A stretch of 15,336 bases of DNA from QQUD01 sp039029915 (lineage in GTDB: Bacteria > Chloroflexota > Anaerolineae > Promineifilales > Promineifilaceae). The DNA is taken from NCBI GenBank assembly GCA_039029915.1, contig JBCCFD010000156.1:1-15336 (forward strand), written 5' to 3'. Under the pieces are notes generated by a model. It searched no databases. It was given only the letters and a program-made list of their open reading frames with translations, and was not told the origin of the DNA. The translations under genes and the position numbers were made by a program. Positions 1 to 6,152 of the stretch are shown piece after piece; position 1 is the first letter of the stretch; the number at the start of each line of letters is the position of its first letter.

Positions 1-21
1 ACTTAATCAGGACAGTGCAAT

Positions 22-558
22 CTATTTCGTCGAATATGTCTTCGACATATTCACTTTACGCATAAGTGATATCCGCACAGATAACGGCCACGAGTTCCAA
101 GCCAGTGGAACTTGGCCATGAGGGCGGAAACGGCCGTTGGCAATTTGCATCTCCATGTAGTACCGAATCAATTCAAAAACAGGTGAAACAATTTCACCAA
201 ACCGGGCTTGAAAAGAATCATTTCGTATGGTTTCAGGCACAAAAATTCGAACAATCTTTTCAATTTCCTCATCGTTAATGGCTGTGAGGTGCATTCTGAG
301 CAATCGAGGCAGCAGCTCTTCAGGAGGCACCTCAAAAAAAGCAGGAGTGACATCGCCAAGCTGAGCTAGAGGAACACCAACTTTTAAAATTTCTGCAAGC
401 AACGCTTCCTTATTCTCAAAATACCAATAAATCAGTGCGGAAGACTTCAACTGAGCTTCTTGCGCAATCAGTTTAATTGACGCCTTGTCATAGCCATGCT
501 CGGCAAAAACCCGGCGGGCTGCATCAACTATTTTTCTTCGTCTATTGGGGTCAGCCAT
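22..558 (-). CDS. TetR/AcrR-family transcriptional repressor, C-terminus possibly frameshifted
   Basis: A 178-residue protein with a classic TetR N-terminal helix-turn-helix: residues 6-52 carry IVDAARRVFAEHGYDKASI followed by IAQEA and the YWYFENKEALL recognition-helix signature. The remaining helices form the variable ligand/dimer domain, so the effector cannot be predicted. ATG at 558 is preceded by AAGGTGAT, a good ribosome site. It faces the dienelactone-hydrolase-like gene and has two palindromic operators in its own promoter, so autorepression is likely. Oddity: the last 30 or so residues read poorly for a TetR tail. In a neighbouring frame the DNA from about position 54 to position 1 reads EYVEDIFDEID, which resembles a normal TetR C-terminus and stays open to the window edge. 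A one-base indel (real or sequencing) near position 55 could explain this. Family assignment is firm; the C-terminal end is not. Confidence 0.9.
   Translation of the reverse strand: MADPNRRRKIVDAARRVFAEHGYDKASIKLIAQEAQLKSSALIYWYFENKEALLAEILKVGVPLAQLGDVTPAFFEVPPEELLPRLLRMHLTAINDEEIEKIVRIFVPETIRNDSFQARFGEIVSPVFELIRYYMEMQIANGRFRPHGQVPLAWNSWPLSVRISLMRKVNMSKTYSTK
32..52. repeat. Short perfect hairpin at the 3' end of the tetR gene
   Basis: GAATATGTC (32-40) and GACATATTC (44-52) are perfect 9-bp inverted arms with a 3-base loop, inside the last codons of the TetR reading frame. No T-run follows on the minus strand, so it is not a standard intrinsic terminator. It may be a 3' RNA-stabilising stem or chance. 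Confidence 0.45.
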
Positions 559-574
559 TTATATCACCTTAAAC

Positions 575-590
575 TTGATCGTTCGATCAA
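575..590. promoter_or_regulatory. TetR operator 1 (start-site proximal)
   Basis: Perfect inverted repeat TTGATCG-TT-CGATCAA. It shares its half-site with the second palindrome 36 bp away (centre to centre) and sits between the -10 box and the tetR start codon. This is the size and placement expected for a TetR-family autoregulatory operator. Confidence 0.7.
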
Positions 591-597
591 TAATTGC

Positions 598-626
598 ATT
601 ATAAATAAACTTGATTGCTCGATCAA
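598..626 (-). promoter_or_regulatory. Sigma-70-type promoter of the tetR gene
   Basis: On the minus strand there is a perfect -10 TATAAT (598-603) and a -35-like TTGATC (621-626) separated by exactly 17 bases. Transcription would start around 590, about 30 bases before the ATG at 558. Operator 2 overlaps the -35 and spacer; operator 1 covers the expected start site. Confidence 0.65.
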
Positions 627-630
627 GTTT
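607..630. promoter_or_regulatory. TetR operator 2 (overlapping the -35 region)
   Basis: Arms AAACTTGAT (607-615) and ATCAAGTTT (622-630) are perfectly complementary around TGCTCG. The core TTGATTG-CT-CGATCAA matches operator 1 except for one base. It overlaps the -35 box and spacer of the tetR promoter, so binding would block RNA polymerase. It may also control the divergent gene at 901. Confidence 0.7.
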
Positions 631-900
631 TTGTAAATTTCTCAAAAAAGCTTGAAATAAAAACAGGCTTAAAAAAAATGGAATTAGACTAGTGGTGCAC
701 CAAACAAGGTTTGACGGGTAAGTTTGGTGCACCTTCAAGTAGTCCTCGTCATCGTTACACCTTGCAAAAGATCTTTGGCGGACTACTAGTAAAAACAAAT
801 ATTCAGGGTTTCTTTCTCAAGGCACTACTTTGTTTTCACATGAGGCGTTCTTTCCAACCAGGAAAGATTATGGTACAACGATCAAAAGGTAGGTGAAACC
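631..900. other. Non-coding region between tetR operators and the hydrolase gene, with nested inverted repeats
   Basis: No convincing gene is seen. It contains a perfect 12-bp inverted repeat, GGTGCACCAAAC (694-705) and GTTTGGTGCACC (722-733), then an 8-bp one, AGTAGTCC (738-745) and GGACTACT (780-787). ACTAGT occurs at 688-693 and again at 785-790. The arrangement could be a folded leader RNA, a regulator site, or a small mobile-element remnant. AGGTGA at 891-896 is the ribosome site of the next gene. Confidence 0.5.
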
Positions 901-1701
901 ATGATGAAGTGGATAAAAAGAATTGTGCTTGGTCTGGTGGGATTAATTGGCTTGTTCATCTTAACCCTAGCTGGATTCATCATTTTTGATACGCTGTTTG
1001 GGCAATCTTCAACAGAGCTCACAAATGTTGCATACACTGACAGTGAAGGTACAGAGCTGTATGGATATCTAGCAAAACCAGAGGGGGAAGGTCCATTTCC
1101 TGCTGTGTTAATGATTCACGAATGGTGGGGTTTAAACGAGGGCATCATCGTTTTAGCTGATGCACTGGCCGAAGAAGGCTACATCGTTTTAGCGGCAGAT
1201 GCGTATCGAGGCAGGCTAACGTCCCAAATCCCTCGCGCCCTTTGGATGCGTCTAACAACACCAGAAGAGCAGGTTTTTGGGGATTTGGATGTTGCGCTGG
1301 AATATCTACAAAGTTTACCTGAGGCTGATGCAGAGCGAACGGCAACGATGGGATTTTGCTTTGGGGGTGAACACTCTCTCCAGCTGGGGCTAAGGCAGTC
1401 TGAACGGTTGGCCATGACGATTATGTATTACGGCGCAGTAGAAACGAATCCTGAGTTATTACGGCCGTTAATCGACAATCAGCCCGTCCTCGGCATCTTC
1501 GCTGAAGAAGACCAGCAAATCTTTGTGGATGAGGTCCTTGAATTTGAAGCCGCTCTTAACAGCCTCAACATCACCAACCAAATCACAATCTATCCCGACG
1601 TCGGCCATGCCTTTATCAATGAAGAAAATTTCAATCAGCCCGGCACTGCTGGGGATGCGTGGCAAGAAGCCATTGAGTTTTTAGAGGATAATCTTCAATA
1701 A
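901..1701 (+). CDS. Membrane-anchored dienelactone hydrolase family protein
   Basis: A 266-residue alpha/beta hydrolase of the dienelactone-hydrolase (DLH) type. Residues 5-30 form a hydrophobic N-terminal helix (a signal anchor), so the enzyme domain probably lies outside the cytoplasmic membrane. The DLH domain follows: HEWWGLNEG at 73-81, the nucleophile elbow GFCFGG with Cys153, a probable catalytic Asp204 in AEEDQQ, and His236 in DVGHAF. The spacing Cys-Asp-His (51 and 32 residues) fits the DLH triad. AGGTGA lies 4 bases before ATG 901 and 7 before ATG 904; either could start. It diverges from tetR and may be a target of that repressor (inference). The natural substrate cannot be read from sequence; the family includes carboxymethylenebutenolidases and other esterases. 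Confidence 0.9.
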   Translation: MMKWIKRIVLGLVGLIGLFILTLAGFIIFDTLFGQSSTELTNVAYTDSEGTELYGYLAKPEGEGPFPAVLMIHEWWGLNEGIIVLADALAEEGYIVLAADAYRGRLTSQIPRALWMRLTTPEEQVFGDLDVALEYLQSLPEADAERTATMGFCFGGEHSLQLGLRQSERLAMTIMYYGAVETNPELLRPLIDNQPVLGIFAEEDQQIFVDEVLEFEAALNSLNITNQITIYPDVGHAFINEENFNQPGTAGDAWQEAIEFLEDNLQ

Positions 1702-1786
1702 GACTTGAGAAGGCTAGAGTTTCACCATCGCTTTCTATCTGGCAATATTTGTTGGGCGGAACAGCAGAAGAAAATCGAGGTGCGCG

Positions 1787-3109
1787 ATGTATGATTTGGT
1801 GATTAAAAATGGAACCGTCGTCACGGCCGTTTCTACCAGCCAAGCGGACATTGGCATTGTTGGGGAAAAGATCACCGCGCTAGGCGTTGGTCTGAGCGGG
1901 CGTGAAGAAATCGACGCCAAAGGGATGCTTGTTATTCCTGGAGGTGTTGATATCCACGTTCACCTTGAAATGCCCATTGGCAAATTCACCTCTACCGATG
2001 ATTTTTCTACGGGTACAACCGCAGCCGCCCTTGGTGGAACGACCACCATTATTGATTTTGTCGAAGCCCAACCGGAGCAACCATTACTTGAAGCGTACCG
2101 TAAACGATATGCGCTCGCCAAAAGTAAAAGCCTTATTGATTTTGGGCTACACATGACCATTACGCCAACCGACATACCTAAACTTGACCAGCTTCCTGCG
2201 GTAGCCGCAGCGGGCTGCAAAACGTATAAACTGTATATGGCGTATGGTCACCGCCTAACAGATGGTGAACTTTACAAAGCTTTTAAGGCCATCAAAGAAG
2301 TCAATGGTTTACCCGTAATTCATGCTGAAAATTGGGACATAATTTGCGCGCTAGTTGATGAGAATATTGCAAACGGCCGTGTTTCGCCACATTGGCATCC
2401 TCGTAGTCGCCCAAAGGCATTTGAAGCGGAAGCAGTTCATCGGGTTATTAAAATTGCAGAACGTGTTGGCCTGCCAATACACATATTTCACGTATCATGT
2501 GACGCAGCGGTTCAAGAAATTAAGGCCGCTCGCGCCAGAGGCCTACCCGTAACGGGTGAAACCTGTCCACAGTATCTCTTTCTATCTCAGGATAGCTACG
2601 ATCGTCAGGGGGTTGATGGTGCTCTCCCCGTTTGCTCCCCCCCGCTTCGCCCCGCTCATGAACAGGACAAATTGTGGCGCGCTTTAGCCCGCCACGATTT
2701 ACAAGTCGTCAGCACGGATCATTGCCCCTTTACCCGAGCCGAAAAAGCAACAGGTTTGTCAAACTACAGTCAGATTCCGGGTGGTGTTCCTTCTATTGAA
2801 ATGCGTATGGCAGGTGTTTATCAAGGGGTCGTCAACGGCCGTTTCTCACTTAATCAGTGGATCGACCTGTGCTGTACCGCACCAGCAAAACTTGTCGGTC
2901 TGCATCATAAAGGGCATCTTGCTATAGGCTACGATGCAGATATTGTCATCTTTGATCCAGAGGCGGATAAAACGATCACCTCCCAATCTCTACACGAAGC
3001 TGCTGATTGGACACCATATGAAGGTTTAAAACTAACTGGTTGGCCCCACACCACTTTTGTCCGAGGGAAAAAAGTTGGGGCGCAGCCAGCTACGCCCCAA
3101 CTCACTTAG
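1787..3109 (+). CDS. Dihydropyrimidinase / D-hydantoinase-type amidohydrolase
   Basis: A complete 440-residue cyclic amidohydrolase that opens hydantoin or dihydropyrimidine rings. Binuclear metal ligands are visible in order: H57 and H59 in DIHVHLE, the carboxylated lysine K148 in TYKLYMAY, H179 in VIHAEN, H235 in IFHVSC and D311 in STDHCPF. Tyr153 matches the substrate-contacting tyrosine after the lysine. The C-terminal IGYDADIVIFDPE (380-392) is the usual second beta-sandwich segment. AGGTG sits 7 bases before the ATG. It follows the hydrolase gene by 85 bases on the same strand, so co-transcription is possible. Family: DHPase/hydantoinase, amidohydrolase superfamily. Pyrimidine versus hydantoin preference is not decidable here. 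It is a little shorter than the common 450-480 residues. It carries three ACGGCCGT palindromes, at codons for TAV and twice NGR. Confidence 0.93.
   Translation: MYDLVIKNGTVVTAVSTSQADIGIVGEKITALGVGLSGREEIDAKGMLVIPGGVDIHVHLEMPIGKFTSTDDFSTGTTAAALGGTTTIIDFVEAQPEQPLLEAYRKRYALAKSKSLIDFGLHMTITPTDIPKLDQLPAVAAAGCKTYKLYMAYGHRLTDGELYKAFKAIKEVNGLPVIHAENWDIICALVDENIANGRVSPHWHPRSRPKAFEAEAVHRVIKIAERVGLPIHIFHVSCDAAVQEIKAARARGLPVTGETCPQYLFLSQDSYDRQGVDGALPVCSPPLRPAHEQDKLWRALARHDLQVVSTDHCPFTRAEKATGLSNYSQIPGGVPSIEMRMAGVYQGVVNGRFSLNQWIDLCCTAPAKLVGLHHKGHLAIGYDADIVIFDPEADKTITSQSLHEAADWTPYEGLKLTGWPHTTFVRGKKVGAQPATPQLT
3073..3102 (+). terminator. Hairpin over the 3' end of the amidohydrolase gene
   Basis: AGTTGGGGCG (3073-3082) and CGCCCCAACT (3093-3102) form a perfect 10-bp GC-rich stem with a 10-base loop, ending just before the TAG stop. 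No T-run follows, so it may be an RNA 3' stem or a weak terminator. Confidence 0.4.
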
Positions 3110-3119
3110 CAAACCAGAA

Positions 3120-3156
3120 TGTGAGGGGCTCTTGCACACGCTCAAACCCCATCACA
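3120..3156. terminator. Candidate bidirectional terminator between convergent genes
   Basis: TGTGAGGGG (3120-3128) pairs with CCCC-A-TCACA (3147-3156), a 9-bp stem with one bulged A, placed between two genes that end toward each other. A T-rich tail (TCTTTTGATTTATT) follows on the plus strand. Confidence 0.4.
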
Positions 3157-3165
3157 TCTTTTGAT

Positions 3166-3747
3166 TTATTGTTCCTCAACAACAATCATCACCGTTGAAC
3201 CTTGCATCAGCTCTTGGTGATCACCATTCGCTAAATAAGCTTCAATCATGTGTTGTCCAGGCTCCAGTCCAACCAAAGGCTGATCAAGATTGCCACCAAG
3301 CACCATCCCCCACGATGAACCATCAATATAAACATGCCAATGGTTACCATCTGCACCCAGCTCAAAGTTATCAACGTCAATTTCAAGAATAATTTGCTCA
3401 CCAAAAGCAAAGGTGTCACCAGTGGCTGGTGAAGTAATAGCAATGGTTGCACCATCATTCATGATTCTAGCTGAGTCATCGTCATGGTCGTGATCATGAT
3501 CTGAATGCTCATCATCATGGTCCATATGTTCCATCGAATCGTCGTCATGGTCCATGTGCTCCGTCGAATCATCATCGTGCTCCATGCCTTCCATTGATTC
3601 GCCGTCCTCCATTTCTTCCATCTCTTCCATTTCTTCGGTCGATTCATTCACCGCAGGTTCACTGCCTCCGGCTGAGGAGCAGGCAGCCCCTACAAAGATT
3701 AGGGAAATTAGCAGGGTTAGCAATATGTATTTTTTTGAGGTATTCAT
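3166..3747 (-). CDS. Met/His/Asp-rich putative metal-binding lipoprotein
   Basis: A 193-residue exported lipoprotein. Residues 5-22 are a signal peptide ending in GAAC, so Cys23 is the lipidated residue and the protein is tethered outside the membrane. Residues 38-92 are a low-complexity run of Met, His, Asp and Glu (units such as HMDHDDDS and SDHDHDHDD), which in other proteins binds copper, zinc or similar ions. Residues about 100-193 form a compact beta domain with NHWHVYIDG and LEPGQHMIEAYLANGDH, recalling small DUF4399-like domains (resemblance from memory, not searched). AGGAC lies before the ATG. The next gene downstream of its promoter region also has a His-rich segment, so the two may share a metal-related role. 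Lipoprotein nature is sure; metal binding is inference from composition. Confidence 0.85.
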   Translation of the reverse strand: MNTSKKYILLTLLISLIFVGAACSSAGGSEPAVNESTEEMEEMEEMEDGESMEGMEHDDDSTEHMDHDDDSMEHMDHDDEHSDHDHDHDDDSARIMNDGATIAITSPATGDTFAFGEQIILEIDVDNFELGADGNHWHVYIDGSSWGMVLGGNLDQPLVGLEPGQHMIEAYLANGDHQELMQGSTVMIVVEEQ

Positions 3748-3819
3748 TTTTTGTCCTAAATTTTTAATTCAAACAGTCAACGGCCGTATCTCATGTCAGA
3801 ACGACCCGCTGCATTTAAA

Positions 3820-3844
3820 TTTGTAATGAGAGTTTGTTACAAAC
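3820..3844. promoter_or_regulatory. Dyad upstream of the metal-binding lipoprotein gene
   Basis: TTTGTAA (3820-3826) and TTACAAA (3837-3843) are perfect inverted arms, and GTTTGT-T-ACAAAC (3832-3844) is a second, nested palindrome. They lie about 75-100 bases before the ATG at 3747, a plausible regulator site. No regulator is encoded next to it. Confidence 0.35.
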
Positions 3845-3909
3845 ATCGATGTATGAATGGATACAGGGGTTAGGTTTTCCTGCCCACGTCGTGACAAGGT
3901 GAAGAGGTG

Positions 3910-3921
3910 ACGGTTAACCGT
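3910..3921. repeat. 12-bp perfect palindrome in an intergenic region
   Basis: ACGGTTAACCGT is a perfect palindrome in the 293-base gap between the genes ending at 4041 and starting at 3747. It resembles ACGGCCGT at its ends but has a different centre. The gap also holds one ACGGCCGT (3780-3787) and no gene that I can see. Confidence 0.4.
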
Positions 3922-4040
3922 ATCGCGCCAAATCAATGCCACTGAACGGGAAGGCGTTTACCCTTTCCAATCATTATCCTGTTTGCAACCATGTAGATTG
4001 TTAATATTTCAAAATGTGATCAAACTTGAATTGAGGTGAA

Positions 4041-4469
4041 TTAACGAGGGGGCGGTAAAAGTGGAGAATGGTAAACGAGCTGTATACCAAACTGTTTTGG
4101 AGACCAATTTAGAGAATTAAAATTAGCCGAATAAAGTAACAAACCACTGTTGAGCATTATCAGGGCAATGTAGAAGAGGCCCAAATTCCCAACATCTTTA
4201 TCGGTCAAAAACGCGATTGATTCGTTAAAAAATTGAAACAGCTCAATCTGAGACATTTTTTTAACGTTTACTTCGTGTGCATGATCGTGACCATGATGGT
4301 CGTGCTCAACATCTACTTCACCAAAATAAATATGATTATGGGTCGGGGAATAAACTGCAAGGTTGATGCCTAATAAAGGGGTCAGCGTGAATACAATAAC
4401 GGCCGTTAACAAGCCAACATTCACGAACCAATCAATCTTTTTCCGCTTCAATTCAGTCATCTTCTTCAC
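4041..4469 (-). CDS. Small membrane protein with a histidine-rich loop
   Basis: A 142-residue protein of unknown family. Two hydrophobic helices are visible (about residues 15-38 and 95-114). The segment between them includes a His-rich stretch at 44-65, with HDHHGHDHAH as its core, probably facing the periplasmic or external side and suited to bind metal ions. The tail is Pro-rich (SPLLPPPR). The listed start is GTG; an ATG three codons later (4460) is also possible, and neither has a strong ribosome site. It shares strand and the His/Asp-rich character with the lipoprotein at 3166, and a 13-bp direct repeat lies upstream. A role in metal handling is inference; I recognise no named family. 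Confidence 0.7.
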   Translation of the reverse strand: MKKMTELKRKKIDWFVNVGLLTAVIVFTLTPLLGINLAVYSPTHNHIYFGEVDVEHDHHGHDHAHEVNVKKMSQIELFQFFNESIAFLTDKDVGNLGLFYIALIMLNSGLLLYSANFNSLNWSPKQFGIQLVYHSPLLPPPR

Positions 4470-4521
4470 AATGCTTACAGCTTTGCCACCAAAGTTTTGA
4501 AATACACTCGCCCAAAAAATG

Positions 4522-4596
4522 ATGATTTCAATCGTAACGGCGTATCACATTACTCTGATAATGTAGGGTATACAAAAAGAAGCATGATTTCAATCG
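4522..4596. repeat. 13-bp direct repeat upstream of the His-rich membrane protein gene
   Basis: ATGATTTCAATCG occurs at 4522-4534 and again at 4584-4596, 62 bases apart, in the 150-base gap before the gene that starts at 4469. Each copy contains the small dyad GATT-TC-AATC, as a regulator half-site pair might. Two copies only, with short identity, so it is not a CRISPR array. Confidence 0.5.
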
Positions 4597-4621
4597 CTAA
4601 GCCAAGTACTTTATCTTAAAT

Positions 4622-4795
4622 TTATTTTTTAGGATTTTTTCTGTTTTGAGACCACTGAAAAAACAGGCCGCCAAAGCCTAGCAAAAACATCAATGACATA
4701 CTGTGCCAAAGCTCCCAAGGCCCAATAATCCCCGGCAAAAACGCCAAAATTGGCAATAACACAATTGATACCACAACCAAAACTGAATCATCCAT
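4622..4795 (-). CDS. 57-residue membrane protein of unknown function
   Basis: Reading the minus strand gives ATG at 4795 and TAA at 4622. The protein starts MDDSVLVVVSIVLLPILAF, has a second hydrophobic stretch around residues 32-47 (SLMFLLGFGGLFF), and ends in the basic tail SQNRKNPKK. Two membrane helices with a short turn (PGIIGPWEL) are likely, with the basic tail inside. AGGAA is 8 bases before the ATG. It starts only about 16 bases after the terminator that closes the YceI-type gene, so it needs its own promoter or read-through. No family recognised. The ribosome site, hydrophobic pattern and charged tail support a real gene. Confidence 0.65.
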   Translation of the reverse strand: MDDSVLVVVSIVLLPILAFLPGIIGPWELWHSMSLMFLLGFGGLFFQWSQNRKNPKK

Positions 4796-4810
4796 CACGT
4801 TTTCCTATGA

Positions 4811-4847
4811 AAATAAAAAAGGTCACAAACAGCTGTTTGTGACCTTT
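4811..4847 (-). terminator. Intrinsic terminator of the YceI-type lipoprotein gene
   Basis: AAAGGTCACAAACAG (4818-4832) is followed directly by its exact complement CTGTTTGTGACCTTT (4833-4847), a 30-bp perfect palindrome. On the minus strand it runs into a TTTTTTATTT tract, the standard intrinsic terminator pattern, 24 bases after the stop of the gene at 4871. Confidence 0.88.
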
Positions 4848-4870
4848 AAAATTAAACTGTCCGTTATAAA

Positions 4871-5794
4871 TTATTGTATCGCATTTGCCGTGAAGTCAAT
4901 ATAAAGCTCTAGTTCTTCTTCGATATTTGCCACATTCGGCACCTGAGGAATAACGATATCGTAATCTTCTATTAGGACAACGGTGCTAGCAGTTCCTGTA
5001 ATTTGGGTGTCAGAAACGGCCGTTGCGCTTACCGTGAACGTTACGTCTTGTGAAACATCACGAATCGTTAGTGACCCCGACATCGTGAACTCAACTGTCT
5101 CACCCGGTACAATCGTAGCTGGCAAGCCATCAACTGATGACGGTGTAAACGTGACAAACTCAAAATTGCTACTGTCCAAAATACGGTTGTTGATAGCGCG
5201 ATTTCTAAATTCGTTGTCAGTGACAAATGTTCTCGCGTTAACTTGAATAACCCCGACTTGAGTAGTTGACAAATCGGCATAATCGACGGCCAATTGCCCG
5301 GCAACTTGATCCGTCTCCCCAACCACTGTAATTCGACTACCGGCTAAATCCTCGTCCAGTTCAAACCGAACTGACGACGATTCTTGAGCAATCTCAAAGA
5401 TTGCGATTTCGCTAGCTGGCTCTTCAGCAGGGACGTCTGTTGGTTCTTCAACAGGTTCTGCAGTTGGCTCTTCAACAGGTTCCGCTGTTGGTTCCTCGAC
5501 GGGCTCAGCAGTCGGCTCTTCCATCATCTCTTCTGATTCTTCAGCAGGTTCTGATGTTGGTTCTTCCACAGGTTCCGCTGTTGGTTCTTCCGCCATTTCT
5601 TCGGCATCAGATTCTTCCATGGCTTCATCTTCAACGGCCGTTTCTTCGGCAACAGCCTCATCCGCTTCATCTTCCAACTCAAGAGGAACAGCCTCAATAG
5701 GTGCAGATGGTTCTTCGACAGCCTGTAAGCCACACCCAATTAAAAATGGCACAATAATAGCGGCTAATCCGATAACTTGAATTCGATTTTTCAT
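4871..5794 (-). CDS. YceI-family lipoprotein with Glu/Pro/Thr repeat spacer
   Basis: A 307-residue lipoprotein. Signal peptide 1-20 ends in LIGC, with Cys21 as lipid anchor. Residues 26-128 are an acidic spacer containing imperfect 8-residue repeats EEPTAEPV (69-84 and 92-123), likely an extended stalk. Residues about 129-307 are a YceI-like lipocalin-type beta barrel: SSVRFELDEDLAG, VVGETDQVAGQLAVD, the family signature TFVTDNEFRNRAINNRIL (189-206), and FEFVTFTP. YceI proteins bind isoprenoid or other lipid-like molecules in a barrel; the ligand here is unknown. AGGAG lies 7 bases before the ATG. It is transcribed away from the surface protein at 6153 and ends at a strong terminator. Two ACGGCCGT palindromes encode TAV, one in the spacer and one in the barrel. 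Confidence 0.9.
   Translation of the reverse strand: MKNRIQVIGLAAIIVPFLIGCGLQAVEEPSAPIEAVPLELEDEADEAVAEETAVEDEAMEESDAEEMAEEPTAEPVEEPTSEPAEESEEMMEEPTAEPVEEPTAEPVEEPTAEPVEEPTDVPAEEPASEIAIFEIAQESSSVRFELDEDLAGSRITVVGETDQVAGQLAVDYADLSTTQVGVIQVNARTFVTDNEFRNRAINNRILDSSNFEFVTFTPSSVDGLPATIVPGETVEFTMSGSLTIRDVSQDVTFTVSATAVSDTQITGTASTVVLIEDYDIVIPQVPNVANIEEELELYIDFTANAIQ
5426..5521 (-). repeat. 24-bp tandem coding repeat (8-residue EEPTAEPV units)
   Basis: Four consecutive 24-bp units encode EEPTAEPV three times and then EEPTDVPA (residues 92-123 of the YceI-type lipoprotein). Two further related units lie at 5543-5590. Units differ mostly at third codon positions, so the repeat is not a very recent expansion. 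Confidence 0.8.
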
Positions 5795-6152
5795 AAAATC
5801 TCCTACTTTTTTTAAGCTTATTTTTTAAAACAAATTTTGATTGGCTTATTGAGGGAACGGACCAAATAGAAAATTTTTATCTCTAATTTTTTTCGTTCAC
5901 ACAGGACGGGCGTTTTTGATGTCTCTTAAGTCCTGCCAACCATCGCCTATTCTGTTGACGATGTGTTAAAGGAATGTTTGGATTTTATGAGCGCTTGATG
6001 AGTAGGTTTCCAAAAACAGATCGAACTTAAGTTTCAGCTCGTTGAATAGTAAGCATCCGTTTGCTAAGCAACATATATAAATTTTTAGGTTATAAACACC
6101 TAAAAATTGTATTGTTGCATTTTCGTGTTTGACCGAAATCACAGGAGGTTTT
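5795..6152. promoter_or_regulatory. Divergent promoter region with a long inverted repeat
   Basis: This 358-base A/T-rich gap separates two genes transcribed away from each other and should hold both promoters; no single -35/-10 pair stands out. The clearest structure is AATTTTTAGGT (6080-6090) with ACCTAAAAATT (6098-6108), a perfect 11-bp stem with a 7-base loop, enclosed by GCAACA (6068-6073) and TGTTGC (6113-6118). AGGAGG at 6143-6148 is the ribosome site of the plus-strand gene. Confidence 0.6.

Noticed and set aside
711..896. Open frame of 61 codons from a TTG upstream of the hydrolase gene
   Set aside because: No ribosome site, no recognisable pattern, and it overlaps an inverted repeat; composition looks non-coding.
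3195..3392. Plus-strand frame opposite the metal-binding lipoprotein
   Set aside because: It is the antisense shadow of a clear lipoprotein gene with signal peptide and lipobox.
4522..4596. CRISPR-like reading of the repeated ATGATTTCAATCG (GATTGAAA-type end)
   Set aside because: Only two copies, identity limited to 13 bases, and no cas genes nearby.
5440..5700. Leu/Gln-rich plus-strand frame across the Glu/Pro/Thr repeat
   Set aside because: Artefact of the antisense of a repetitive acidic spacer.
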